NCBI RefSeq assembly: GCF_947497915.1
Contig: NZ_CANMIJ010000002.1
Coordinates: 186,001 to 250,000 of the forward strand
DNA: 64,000 nt
Direction of reading: 5' to 3'
Origin: an uncultured Erythrobacter sp.
GTDB taxonomy: Bacteria > Pseudomonadota > Alphaproteobacteria > Sphingomonadales > Sphingomonadaceae
The position numbers and the translations under genes were made by a program. Below, piece by piece: positions 16,770 through 25,882 of the stretch. The notes below the pieces were generated by a model that saw only the letters and a list, made by a program, of their open reading frames with translations, ran no database searches and had not been told where the DNA came from. Each line of letters opens with the position of its first letter. Position 1 is the stretch's first letter.

Positions 16770-18142
16770 TGGGCTGGCTCCTTCACAAGCGCTTCGAGCT
16801 CGGTTGCAAGCGTCTCGATATCGTCTTCGGTTGTCATTTCCGTCACCGCGACCAGCAATGCATGCTCCAACGCCTCGACACCGGGATACAGCCGCCCAAG
16901 CGAAACGCCGCCCAACACGCCGCGATCCGCCATTTCGCGCACAATCTCACGCGCTGGTTTCCCATCGAGCATTACAGTGAATTCATTGAAGAATGCGGTG
17001 TTGAGCACTTTCACGCCCGGCACTTTATCCAGCCGGTCTGCTGCCAAACACGCAAGCCGGTGGTTCTCCGCCGCAAGCTCGCGTATGCCACGTTCACCAA
17101 GCAACGTCATATGGACGCTGAACGCCAGCGCGCAGAGGCCGGAATTGGTGCAAATATTCGATGTCGCCTTTTCACGGCGAATATGTTGCTCGCGTGTGGA
17201 CAGCGTCAGCACGTAACCGCGCTTGCCCTCTGCATCGCTGGTTTCGCCGCAGAGACGGCCTGGCATCTGGCGCACATGTTTCGGATTGCGAACGGCAAAC
17301 AGGCCGAGATATGGCCCGCCAAATTGCAAGCCAACGCCAATCGACTGGCCTTCACCCACGACGATATCCGCGCCGAGTTCACCCGGTGATTTAATCGCGC
17401 CAAGAGCCACTGGTTCGGTGTTTACCGCGACCAGCAACGCGCCTTTTGCATGGGCTGCTTCGGCAACTTTGGACAGGTCGCTTACGCGGCCCAGAATGTC
17501 GGGATATTGCACCACTACACAGGCGGTCTCATCGTCAATCCGCGCGATCAAACCTTCTAGGTCAGGCTCCGTCTGGATCGCGGGTGCGCTATCGGCGATT
17601 TCGTCGCCTGTGAACTGCGCCATGGTCTTCACAACCTGAGCGTAATGCGGGTGGAGCGCGCCGGAGAGAACCGCGCGTTTGCGCTTTGTCACGCGGGTCG
17701 CCATCGCCACCGCTTCCCAGCATGCTGTCGAGCCATCATAGAGCGAGGCATTCGCCACCGCGCAGCCATACAGCTTTGCAACCTGCGTTTGGAATTCAAA
17801 CAGCATTTGCAGCGTGCCCTGCGCAATTTCGGGCTGATAAGGGGTATAGGCCGTCAGGAATTCACCGCGCTGGATCACCGTATCAACGCTCGCCGGCACA
17901 TGGTGGCGATATGCGCCTGCCCCAAGGAAGAATGGCGCGTCGCCGGCTGCCAGATTCTTACCCGCAAGGTGTTTCATGTGGCGCTCTACCGCCATTTCGC
18001 TTGCGTGCATCGGCAGATCACGGATCGGGCCGTCAAGCCGCGCGATTTCGGGCACATCGACAAACAGATCATCAATGCTGTCTGCGCCGATTTTTACCAG
18101 CATATCGCTGCGATCAGTGTCAGTGAGAGGTAGGTAACGCAT
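16766..18142 (-). CDS. gcvPA: Glycine dehydrogenase (decarboxylating) subunit 1, P-protein alpha
   Basis: The 458-residue partner of GcvPB corresponds to the N-terminal half of the single-chain P-protein. It starts [19 protein letters not shown] and shows [42 protein letters not shown], and [26 protein letters not shown], all characteristic of the alpha subunit. It lacks the PLP lysine. Ninety bases separate it from gcvH, longer than the other gaps in the operon, with no obvious separate promoter. Confidence 0.96.
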   Translation of the reverse strand: MRYLPLTDTDRSDMLVKIGADSIDDLFVDVPEIARLDGPIRDLPMHASEMAVERHMKHLAGKNLAAGDAPFFLGAGAYRHHVPASVDTVIQRGEFLTAYTPYQPEIAQGTLQMLFEFQTQVAKLYGCAVANASLYDGSTACWEAVAMATRVTKRKRAVLSGALHPHYAQVVKTMAQFTGDEIADSAPAIQTEPDLEGLIARIDDETACVVVQYPDILGRVSDLSKVAEAAHAKGALLVAVNTEPVALGAIKSPGELGADIVVGEGQSIGVGLQFGGPYLGLFAVRNPKHVRQMPGRLCGETSDAEGKRGYVLTLSTREQHIRREKATSNICTNSGLCALAFSVHMTLLGERGIRELAAENHRLACLAADRLDKVPGVKVLNTAFFNEFTVMLDGKPAREIVREMADRGVLGGVSLGRLYPGVEALEHALLVAVTEMTTEDDIETLATELEALVKEPAQ

Positions 18143-18232
18143 CTAAGTATTCTCCTGAGCCCGCTTTTTCGCCTAACGGGCATTCCGCAGTTTTCTAACT
18201 ACGGTCGGCAGACGTGCCGGGATGATCGCCGC

Positions 18233-18604
18233 TTACAAATTATCGACGAACGCTTTGTAAGCTTTGTCGTCCATCAGACCCTCAAGCTCGTCTTTGTCGC
18301 CGATGGTCATGCGGAAGAACCAGCCTTCCTCTTCGGCCGAACTGTTCACCAAAGCAGGCTCATCTTCTAGCGCGGCATTGCCTTCGGTTACTTCGCCCGT
18401 GATCGGGGCGTAGACATCGCTGGCCGCTTTCACACTTTCGACAACGGCTGCATCGCCGCCTTTATCAAGCATCGCGCCGACATCAGGCAGTTCAACAAAG
18501 ACGATGTCGCCCAGCTGCTCTTGCGCGTAATCGGTAATCCCGACGGTGGCGCTTTCGCCTTCGACATCGATCCATTCGTGTTCATCGGTAAAATAACGCG
18601 GCAT
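18233..18604 (-). CDS. gcvH: Glycine cleavage system H protein
   Basis: The 123-residue lipoyl carrier shuttles the aminomethyl group between P-, T- and L-proteins. The lipoylation site is K59 in [19 protein letters not shown]. The start [17 protein letters not shown] is the standard GcvH N-terminus. It lies 5 bases after gcvT. Confidence 0.97.
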   Translation of the reverse strand: MPRYFTDEHEWIDVEGESATVGITDYAQEQLGDIVFVELPDVGAMLDKGGDAAVVESVKAASDVYAPITGEVTEGNAALEDEPALVNSSAEEEGWFFRMTIGDKDELEGLMDDKAYKAFVDNL

Positions 18605-18609
18605 AGGTA

Positions 18610-19770
18610 TCAGCTCCCTCGGAAATAGCGGTGTGGAACAAAAGGCATCGGTGAAACGGTTGCGGGCAAGCGCTTTTTACGCACCTCGCAGGTCAATTCT
18701 GTGCCGTCAGCGGCACAGGCGGCGTCGACATAAGCCATTGCAATCGGCATGCCGAGCGTAGGTGAGAAACCGCCGCTGGTAACGGTGCCGACTTTGGTAT
18801 CGCCGGAAAAGACGTCTGCTCCTTCGCGAGCAGGCATGCGGCCCTCCAATGTCAGACCAACGCGAGTTTTCGCGGTGCCATCAACGATCTCGCGCATGAT
18901 CCGCTCTGCGCCTAAAAAGCCGCCCTCGGTCCGGCGGCGTTTGTTGATGCCGAAGATCAAACCGGCTTCGATCGGGCTAATCTGTGGCGAGAGATCATGC
19001 CCGTACAAAGGCAGACCAGCTTCGAGACGCAGGCTGTCACGCGCACCAAGGCCAATCGGCTGAACCTCTGGTTCGCTCAGCAAAAGTGTCGCAATTTCTT
19101 CCGCTGCAGCGGCAGGTATCGAGATTTCAAACCCGTCTTCGCCGGTATAGCCCGCTCGCGCAATCGTGGCGTTGTGGCCAGCAATCGAAAACTTGCCAAA
19201 GCGCATGAAAGTCAAATCGGACAAGGCATATTCGCCGGTCGCATGACGTCCCAATGCGTCCGCAGCCTTTGGCCCCTGCAAAGCCAGCAAAGCGTGATCG
19301 TCCAGATAATTGAGCGTAATCTCATCCGGCAGATGCTCGCGCAGATGGCCCATATCTTCGTATTTGGTAGCGCCGTTCACCACCAGATAAAGGTGGCCTG
19401 GCCAGCGCGAGACCATCAGGTCATCCAGCACACCGCCGTCTTCATCCAGCAGCAGCGAATAACGCTGACGGCCCAATTTCAACGTTGAAAGGTCAATCGG
19501 CAAAACGGCCTCAACCGCCTCGTCCAATCCTTCACCCGAAAGCAAAACCTGCCCCATATGTGACACGTCGAACAGACCCGCATTGGTGCGCGTCCATTCA
19601 TGCTCGGCAACGATCCCGCCCCCATGCGAAAGATGCTCGCCAGTGTAATGGATCGGCATTTCATAGCCCGCAAACGGAACCATCCGCGCGCCTTGGTCGC
19701 GGTGCCATGCGTCCAGCGGCAACTTCTCAGGCGGCAATTCGTCTTGTGGTGTTTCGTCGCTCAAAATCAC
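18610..19770 (-). CDS. gcvT: Glycine cleavage system aminomethyltransferase (T protein)
   Basis: GcvT transfers the one-carbon unit from the H protein to tetrahydrofolate, releasing ammonia. The protein shows [45 protein letters not shown] and [14 protein letters not shown], the usual T-protein landmarks. The GTG start at 19770 (386 residues) was chosen because GGGGAAC lies just upstream and the N-terminus then matches family length; codons farther up are inside the glycine riboswitch. It is the first gene of the gcv operon and therefore under direct riboswitch control. Confidence 0.94.
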   Translation of the reverse strand: MILSDETPQDELPPEKLPLDAWHRDQGARMVPFAGYEMPIHYTGEHLSHGGGIVAEHEWTRTNAGLFDVSHMGQVLLSGEGLDEAVEAVLPIDLSTLKLGRQRYSLLLDEDGGVLDDLMVSRWPGHLYLVVNGATKYEDMGHLREHLPDEITLNYLDDHALLALQGPKAADALGRHATGEYALSDLTFMRFGKFSIAGHNATIARAGYTGEDGFEISIPAAAAEEIATLLLSEPEVQPIGLGARDSLRLEAGLPLYGHDLSPQISPIEAGLIFGINKRRRTEGGFLGAERIMREIVDGTAKTRVGLTLEGRMPAREGADVFSGDTKVGTVTSGGFSPTLGMPIAMAYVDAACAADGTELTCEVRKKRLPATVSPMPFVPHRYFRGS

Positions 19771-19814
19771 TGTTCCCCGAACAAGAATCCAACGCGCCGG
19801 ACGGCACGCTGTTC

Positions 19815-20012
19815 CTGCCCCCTCTGTCGGGAAACCTGAGAGCTTCAGTCGGGCGAATTGGCCGCCTAACCTTCCCCTTCGGTGGTGATTACAGCGAGCT
19901 GTAATCACGCTTTCCAGAGTGCCTATGCCTCGCGCGGTCCGTTTGCCTGAGAGTTTCCGGGGCGGTTGCTCCTTCGGCGCCGTGTCTGATTGCTCAGACC
20001 AGTCTCTCCCGC
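19815..20012 (-). promoter_or_regulatory. Tandem glycine riboswitch (two aptamers) upstream of gcvT
   Basis: Read on the minus strand, aptamer 1 contains GGGAGAGACTGG (about 20011-20000), GCCGAAGGAGCAACC (about 19982-19964) and AACTCTCAGGCAAACGGACC (about 19955-19936). After an 8-base linker aptamer 2 follows: ACTCTGGAAAG (19920-19910), a perfect hairpin at 19884-19907, CACCGAAGGGGAAGG (about 19886-19871), GCTCTCAGG and GACAGAGGGGG (about 19828-19818). These are the conserved cores of glycine aptamers in the classical tandem order. The GTG of gcvT lies about 45 bases further on. Glycine binding would be expected to turn on the cleavage operon. Confidence 0.9.
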
Positions 20013-20160
20013 GAAAGACGCCGGAATCACCCCGGCAGGCGCGACTCGTTTTGCGGATGCGAAGCCTCACGTCAATCACCGCATTCACCGACTCGAAAAA
20101 GTTCGGGGAAAGCGTGTAAGAATCGTGCCGAGCGCGGTCAGATTCCTGCTTTTGGCGGGT

Positions 20161-22806
20161 TTAGTCGAGGTTCGGCCGCAGCCAGCGCTCGGCTGTCGCG
20201 ACATCAACGCCGCGCCGCTCCGCATATTCCTCCAGTTGATCGCGGCCAACGCGCGCCACGCCGAAATATTCCGATTCCGGATGGCCGAAGTAAAAGCCCG
20301 ATACAGCCGCCGTCGGCAACATCGCGAAACTCTCCGTCAGGGTTAGGCCAACATTCGCCTCTGCCTCGAGCAGTTCGAACAGGATCGGTTTGAGCGAATG
20401 ATCAGGACACGCCGGATAGCCCGGTGCAGGCCGAATGCCGCGATACTGTTCTTTGATCAGCGCTTCGTTGGTCAATTGCTCACCGGGAGAATAGCCCCAC
20501 AGATCGGTGCGGGTATGCAGGTGCAAACGCTCAGCGAATGCTTCGGCGAAACGGTCTGCGAGAGCTTTCAACAGGATGTCGGAATAGTCGTCCTTGTCCT
20601 CCTGAAAGCGCGCAATATGCGGTTCAATACCGTGAATGCCGACGGCAAAGCCGCCGATCCAGTCGCCATCGGGATCGATAAAGTCGGCAAGGCACATATT
20701 GGCCCGGTCGCGGCTTTTCTTCACTTGCTGGCGCAGGAAAGGCAGCGTGAAATGATCTCCGCGCCCCCCTTTTCTAATAAATTCGCGGTGAATGGTAACA
20801 TCATCGCCGTCCCGGGCGCATGGCCAAAGGCCTGCAACGCCGCGCGCCGTCAGCCATTTCTCACCGATGATCTGATCGAGCATCGCGTTCGCGTCATCGA
20901 ACAATTGGCCGGCGGTTTCACCGACCACTTCATCAGTCAGGATTGCTGGATAATTGCCGTGCAATTCCCACGCGCGGAAGAACGGCGTCCAGTCGATGTA
21001 TTGGCGCAGATCGGCGAGATCCCAGTCGTCAAACACATGCACGCCGGGCTGGATCGGCGGCGCAGGCTTGTCGCTGTAAAACGGGTCGTAATTGTTCGCC
21101 CGTGCTTCGTCGATAGACAGCAAGACGCTGGGCGATTTGCCTGCGCGGGCAGCGCGCACTTTTTCGTATTCGGCAGCGGTTTCTGCGACGAAATCATCGC
21201 GCTGTGTATCCGACAGCAGTTTTGATGCGACACCGACAGCACGGCTCGCATCAAGGACATGGATCACCGGACCATCATAGTTCGGCTCAATCTTAAGCGC
21301 GGTGTGCACTTTGCTGGTGGTCGCGCCGCCGATCAACAACGGCATCGTCATGCCAGATCGCTGCATCTCCTCGGCGACGGTCACCATCTCATCGAGCGAC
21401 GGCGTGATCAGGCCGGATAGCCCGATCATATCGGCATTCTCTTCCTTGGCCACTTCAAGGATTTTGGGCCACGGAACCATCACGCCAAGGTCGATCACGT
21501 CATAGCCATTACATTGCAGCACGACGCCGACGATATTCTTGCCGATATCGTGCACGTCGCCCTTCACCGTGGCCATGATAACCTTGCCTTTGGCCTTGCG
21601 CTGCGATTCCGGGAGAAGGTCTTTTTCCGCTTCGATAAACGGGATTAGATGCGCGACCGCTTTCTTCATCACGCGGGCGGATTTCACCACCTGAGGCAGG
21701 AACATCTTGCCGCTGCCGAACAAGTCGCCGACGACATTCATGCCGTCCATGAGCGGGCCTTCGATAACCTCAATTGGCCGGCCGCCATTGTCTTCAACTG
21801 CGCTGCGCATTTCCTCGGTATCGGGCACAATATGCGCGTCGATGCCTTTGACGAGGGCATGTTCCAGCCGCTTACGCACTTCCCAGCCGCGCCATTCTTC
21901 GGCGGCCTTTTCATCGGCAACCGATTTGCCCTTAAAGCTCTCTGCAAGATCAATCAGACGCTCGGTCGCATCGTCGCGGCGCATCAGGATCACGTCTTCA
22001 CACGCATCGCGGAGCGCGGGGTCGATCGTGTCATACACGTCGAGCTGGCCCGCATTCACGATGGCCATGTCCAACCCCGCCGGAATGGCATGATACAAGA
22101 ACACAGAATGCATCGCGCGGCGCACAGTTTCATTCCCGCGGAAGCTGAAAGAGAGGTTGGAAAGTCCGCCGCTGGTTTTGGCATGCGGGCATTGCTCTTT
22201 GATCTCGCGTACCGCTTCCAGAAAATCGAGGCCGTAGCGGTTGTGCTCTTCGATGCCGGTCGCGACAGCGAAGATATTCGGATCAAAGATGATGTCTTCG
22301 GGTGAAAAGCCTTCACCGACGAGCAGATCGTAGGCGCGTTTGCAAATCTCTACCTTGCGCTCTTTTGTGTCGGCCTGACCAACTTCGTCAAATGCCATGA
22401 CGACGACTGCCGCGCCGTAAGCCATGCATTTGCGCGCATGCTCAAGGAACGGCTCCTCGCCTTCTTTCATGCTGATCGAATTCACAATCGGCTTACCCGA
22501 AACGCATTTCAGACCGGCTTCAATCACGTCCCATTTGGAACTGTCGATCATCACCGGAACCCGGGCGATATCCGGCTCTGCTGCGATCAGTTTGAGGAAC
22601 GTCGTCATCGCGTGCTCTGCGTCGAGCAGGCCTTCGTCCATATTGACGTCAATCACCTGCGCGCCGTTTTCGACCTGCTGGCGGGCGACCTCGACGGCGG
22701 CGGTGTAATCATCCGCCATGATGAGCTTTTTGAACCGGGCGCTGCCGGTGACATTGGTGCGCTCACCGATATTGATGAAGCGCGAAGAGGCGTTCTGCTG
22801 GTTCAT
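20161..22806 (-). CDS. metH: Cobalamin-dependent methionine synthase, folate/B12/activation part
   Basis: This 881-residue protein is the C-terminal portion of MetH: the pterin-binding domain ([19 protein letters not shown] at the start), the B12 cap and binding domain with [11 protein letters not shown] near residue 410 (His ligand to cobalt), and the AdoMet-binding activation domain ([26 protein letters not shown]). It accepts the methyl group from methyl-tetrahydrofolate and gives it to homocysteine bound on the partner protein. Its ATG at 22806 overlaps the stop of the first half (TGATG). The split is a regular two-gene arrangement, not a frameshift. Confidence 0.95.
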   Translation of the reverse strand: MNQQNASSRFINIGERTNVTGSARFKKLIMADDYTAAVEVARQQVENGAQVIDVNMDEGLLDAEHAMTTFLKLIAAEPDIARVPVMIDSSKWDVIEAGLKCVSGKPIVNSISMKEGEEPFLEHARKCMAYGAAVVVMAFDEVGQADTKERKVEICKRAYDLLVGEGFSPEDIIFDPNIFAVATGIEEHNRYGLDFLEAVREIKEQCPHAKTSGGLSNLSFSFRGNETVRRAMHSVFLYHAIPAGLDMAIVNAGQLDVYDTIDPALRDACEDVILMRRDDATERLIDLAESFKGKSVADEKAAEEWRGWEVRKRLEHALVKGIDAHIVPDTEEMRSAVEDNGGRPIEVIEGPLMDGMNVVGDLFGSGKMFLPQVVKSARVMKKAVAHLIPFIEAEKDLLPESQRKAKGKVIMATVKGDVHDIGKNIVGVVLQCNGYDVIDLGVMVPWPKILEVAKEENADMIGLSGLITPSLDEMVTVAEEMQRSGMTMPLLIGGATTSKVHTALKIEPNYDGPVIHVLDASRAVGVASKLLSDTQRDDFVAETAAEYEKVRAARAGKSPSVLLSIDEARANNYDPFYSDKPAPPIQPGVHVFDDWDLADLRQYIDWTPFFRAWELHGNYPAILTDEVVGETAGQLFDDANAMLDQIIGEKWLTARGVAGLWPCARDGDDVTIHREFIRKGGRGDHFTLPFLRQQVKKSRDRANMCLADFIDPDGDWIGGFAVGIHGIEPHIARFQEDKDDYSDILLKALADRFAEAFAERLHLHTRTDLWGYSPGEQLTNEALIKEQYRGIRPAPGYPACPDHSLKPILFELLEAEANVGLTLTESFAMLPTAAVSGFYFGHPESEYFGVARVGRDQLEEYAERRGVDVATAERWLRPNLD

Positions 22807-23864
22807 CAAGCGCCCACCACAAATGGCTCCAGCCCCGCCAACCTCATCGAGGGATCATGGCCCGGAACAATGCGCGGCGGCAGTCCTTCGACCGCCTCTG
22901 CAATCGCCTTAATATGCGCAGGCGAAGAACCACAGCACCCGCCCAGAATGTTCGCCTGACCGTTCTCGGCCCACAGCTTCACCAGCGCAGCCGTTGTTTC
23001 TGGCATTTCGTCGTATTCGCCCAGCTCGTTGGGCAAGCCCGCATTGGGGTACGCCATCAACAGCGTATCCGCGATGCCCGAAAGCGATTGGATATGCGGA
23101 CGCAATTGATCCGCGCCAAAACTGCAATTGAGGCCGATGGTCACCGGATTGGCGTGACGCACGGCGTACCAGAACGCCTCAACCGTGTGGCCGGATAGAT
23201 TGCGGCCAGACAGATCCGTCAACGTCATCGAGATCATCATCGGCACATCGCGGCCCAACTCCGCCTCAAGCTGCTTCACAGCCATAATGCCGGCCTTCGC
23301 ATTGAGAGTGTCGAACACAGTCTCAATCAGAATGAAATCACAGCCGCCCTCGATCAAAGCCGCTGCTTGATCCTTGTAAACGGCGGTCAGTTCATCAAAA
23401 TCAATTTCACGAAAGCCGGGGTCTTCGACGTCCGGGCTTAACGAGAGTGTCTTGTTCGTCGGGCCAATCGCGCCTGCAACAAAGCGTGGCTTACCGTCTT
23501 TCGCGGCAAACTCATCGGCAAGCGCGCGGGCAATTTTGCCAGATTCGATGTTGATCGCGGCAACCTGATCCTCGGCCGCATAATCCGCTTGGCTGATGGT
23601 ATTGGCGCTGAATGTGTTGGTCGCGACGATGTCTGAGCCTGCATCCAAATACGCGCGCGTGATGTCACGGATGACATCCGGGCGCGTCAGAGCGAGGATA
23701 TCGTTGTTGCCTTTTTGATCGGCCTTCAGCCCCAGATCACCAGCATAATCTTCTTCGGTCAGCTTGCGTTCCTGAATCTGCGTGCCGAACGCGCCGTCAA
23801 AGATCAGAACACGCTCTGCGGCTGTGTTCTTGAGCAATTCGCGTGCGTTTGTATAGGCGCTCAT
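22806..23864 (-). CDS. Homocysteine S-methyltransferase domain of split methionine synthase
   Basis: The 352-residue protein equals the N-terminal, homocysteine-binding and zinc-binding module of MetH. It has [14 protein letters not shown] near the start, and the three zinc cysteines in [13 protein letters not shown] and [11 protein letters not shown]. It must work with the adjacent folate/B12 protein. It overlaps metF by 4 bases (ATGA) and the second metH part by one base, so MetF and both MetH halves are translated as one unit. Confidence 0.94.
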   Translation of the reverse strand: MSAYTNARELLKNTAAERVLIFDGAFGTQIQERKLTEEDYAGDLGLKADQKGNNDILALTRPDVIRDITRAYLDAGSDIVATNTFSANTISQADYAAEDQVAAINIESGKIARALADEFAAKDGKPRFVAGAIGPTNKTLSLSPDVEDPGFREIDFDELTAVYKDQAAALIEGGCDFILIETVFDTLNAKAGIMAVKQLEAELGRDVPMMISMTLTDLSGRNLSGHTVEAFWYAVRHANPVTIGLNCSFGADQLRPHIQSLSGIADTLLMAYPNAGLPNELGEYDEMPETTAALVKLWAENGQANILGGCCGSSPAHIKAIAEAVEGLPPRIVPGHDPSMRLAGLEPFVVGA

Positions 23865-24790
23865 GCGTCACCTCCGACCGGGCGTTTGCCGAGCATGTGG
23901 CAAATCGCGTAGGCGAGCTCTGGCCGGTTGAGTGTGTAGAAGTGGAAGTCGCGCACGCCGCCTGCATACAGGCGGCGGCACAATTCTGCGGCGACGGTGG
24001 CTGCAACGAGTTTGCGTGCCGCAGGTTTTGCATCCAACCCTTCGAACAACCCGTCCATCCACTCCGGAATTTCCGCTCCGCATGCGCCAGCAAACTTGCG
24101 GGCCTGCGCGACATTGGTGACTGGCAGGATGCCGGGCAAAACAGGTTGCTCAATCCCGCTCGCGGCGAGTTGATCACGGAATGCGAAGAACTTGTCCGCG
24201 GAGAAGAAGAATTGACTGATCGCTCGGCTCGCACCTGCATCCAGTTTACGCTTCAGATTATCGATATCGGATTGCGGACAATCGGCATCGGGGTGCGTTT
24301 CGGGATATGCGGCAACCGATATGTCGAAATCGGCGATCTCTTTGAGACCCGACACCAGTTCCGCAGCGGTCGCAAACCCTTCCGGATGCGGCGTAAATGG
24401 AGCGCCCGGCTCGCCTGCATCGCCGCGCAGCGCAACGATGTGGCGCACGCCCGCCTCCCAATAATGCTCGGCCACTTCGCGGATTTCTGCTTTGGACGCG
24501 CCAACACAGGTAAGGTGAGCGGCAGCAGGCATCTTCGCCTCGGCAATGATCCGCGCAACTGTCGCGTGGGTGCGTTCGCGGGTTGATCCGCCCGCACCGT
24601 AAGTGACAGAGACGAAACTCGGCGCGAGCGGCTTCAACTGCTGCACCGCATCCCACAATTGCTCTTCCATCTTTTCCGTCTTGGGCGGGAAGAATTCAAA
24701 GCTGACATCAACGTCGCCCGGCAGGCCGGAGAACAACGGCGTATCCACCGCAGTGCGCGCTTCGTGCAATTGATCGAGAGTGGGGGTCAT
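23861..24790 (-). CDS. metF: 5,10-methylenetetrahydrofolate reductase
   Basis: MetF reduces methylene-THF to methyl-THF, the methyl donor for MetH. The 309-residue protein has VSFEFFPPKTEKMEEQLW near residue 30 (catalytic Glu), FVSVTYGAGGSTRERT, AHLTCVGASK and the FAD-barrel segments HIVALRGDAGEPG and FFSADKFFAFRDQL. The start at 24790 gives the standard N-terminus; further codons upstream overlap the preceding stop region. The gene lies 25 bases after the regulator gene. Confidence 0.95.
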   Translation of the reverse strand: MTPTLDQLHEARTAVDTPLFSGLPGDVDVSFEFFPPKTEKMEEQLWDAVQQLKPLAPSFVSVTYGAGGSTRERTHATVARIIAEAKMPAAAHLTCVGASKAEIREVAEHYWEAGVRHIVALRGDAGEPGAPFTPHPEGFATAAELVSGLKEIADFDISVAAYPETHPDADCPQSDIDNLKRKLDAGASRAISQFFFSADKFFAFRDQLAASGIEQPVLPGILPVTNVAQARKFAGACGAEIPEWMDGLFEGLDAKPAARKLVAATVAAELCRRLYAGGVRDFHFYTLNRPELAYAICHMLGKRPVGGDA

Positions 24791-24815
24791 TAAAATTTCT
24801 CTTTGGGAGAGGGGG

Positions 24816-25787
24816 TTACGTAGCCGATTGGGCAGGCACATCGCGCCTTTTCCCAATCCAGATTTTCACAACAAGTTCCCCGCCATCGAGAGCAATTGGT
24901 TCGCTGGCGCTGAAACCGGCGTTGCGAATCAAATCACGCATCTGGCGGTCGGAAAAGCCAAGGCGGGCATGTTGATGACGGGTGCGAAGCTCTTCACGGT
25001 CGTGGCTGGCGAAATCGACAATCGCGATCCGCCCGCCTGTGCGGGTAACACGGGCGGCCTCAGCCAGCGGCAATGCGGGGTCCTGCGCGAAATGAAGCAC
25101 CTGATGCAGCAGCACGGTGTCAAAACTCGAATTCGCGAATGGGAGTTCGGAAAAATCGCCTTGAACCAGCTCAATCTGAGCCGCTGGCAAGTGCTGCAAT
25201 TTGGCGCGGGCAACGCGCAGCATCTCTAGGTTCTTGTCAAACGCGACGACACGCTCTGCATTGCCAGCAAAGAATTCCGCCATACGGCCTGTGCCCGTGC
25301 CAATATCGAGCACAGCGCCCAGAGCATTATCACCCAGAGCCTCCGCCAGTTGCTGTTCCACCTGCGCATCGGGGCTATGCAAAGCGCGCAGATCATCCCA
25401 CTCGCCCGCATGCATGGCAAAGTAGTCACCCGCGCTCGCCTCTCGCGCTTCGCGGATCGACGCAAGCTTGCGCCGGTCGCTCTCGCATATTTGCGCAAAT
25501 TCAGCATTTTGGCGCTCGGCGATGGCGAGCAATTGTTCCAAAGCCACCACGATCGGATCGGCATTATCGGCTCCGGCGGTTGAACGCAGGAACACCCAGC
25601 TGCCCTCTCGGCGCCGTTCGGCAAGCCCTGCATCGCACAAGATGCCGACATGGCGCGAGACGCGCGGCTGGCTTTGTCCCAACGCCTGAGCCAATTCGCC
25701 GACAGCAAGCTCCATCGTACCGAGCAGCCGCGCAATGCGCAGCCGGGTCGGATCGGCCAAGGCCTTGAAGATAGTATCGACAGTCAT
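24816..25787 (-). CDS. ArsR-family regulator fused to a SAM-dependent methyltransferase domain (SahR-like)
   Basis: The 323-residue protein has an N-terminal winged helix of the ArsR type (IFKALADPTRLRIARLL, ELAQALGQSQPRVSRHVGIL, residues 5-75) without the usual metal-binding cysteine motif, joined to a class I methyltransferase domain of the UbiE/COQ5 type (VLDIGTGTGRMAEFF near residue 158, then FDTVLLHQVLHFAQDP). ArsR-family SahR proteins of Proteobacteria repress methionine-cycle genes and sense S-adenosylhomocysteine. With metF and metH directly downstream and a palindrome over its start region, this protein probably senses SAM or SAH through the methyltransferase fold. Whether it still methylates anything is open. 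Confidence 0.85.
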   Translation of the reverse strand: MTVDTIFKALADPTRLRIARLLGTMELAVGELAQALGQSQPRVSRHVGILCDAGLAERRREGSWVFLRSTAGADNADPIVVALEQLLAIAERQNAEFAQICESDRRKLASIREAREASAGDYFAMHAGEWDDLRALHSPDAQVEQQLAEALGDNALGAVLDIGTGTGRMAEFFAGNAERVVAFDKNLEMLRVARAKLQHLPAAQIELVQGDFSELPFANSSFDTVLLHQVLHFAQDPALPLAEAARVTRTGGRIAIVDFASHDREELRTRHQHARLGFSDRQMRDLIRNAGFSASEPIALDGGELVVKIWIGKRRDVPAQSAT

Positions 25788-25793
25788 GCGGAG

Positions 25794-25817
25794 AGATATA
25801 AAGATATTTTTATATCT
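25794..25817 (-). promoter_or_regulatory. Palindromic operator of the met operon
   Basis: A 24-base near-perfect palindrome, with arms AGATATAAA (25794-25802) and TTTATATCT (25809-25817) around an AT-rich centre, ends six bases upstream of the regulator start. Length, AT content and position match an ArsR-family (SahR-type) operator. It also lies about 65 bases upstream of the divergent GH42 gene. Confidence 0.75.
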
Positions 25818-25882
25818 GTAAATGCGCCAAATTTACGATCACGCTTGCAAAATTTCACGACCGCGCGGAAACCGCGCACGAT

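Noticed and set aside
15180..18142. Split glycine decarboxylase considered as a frameshifted gcvP
   Set aside because: The two open frames overlap as ATGA, have proper starts, and match the known two-subunit form.
20161..23864. Split methionine synthase considered as a broken metH
   Set aside because: The split lies exactly between the homocysteine and folate modules with a TGATG junction, a known two-gene arrangement.
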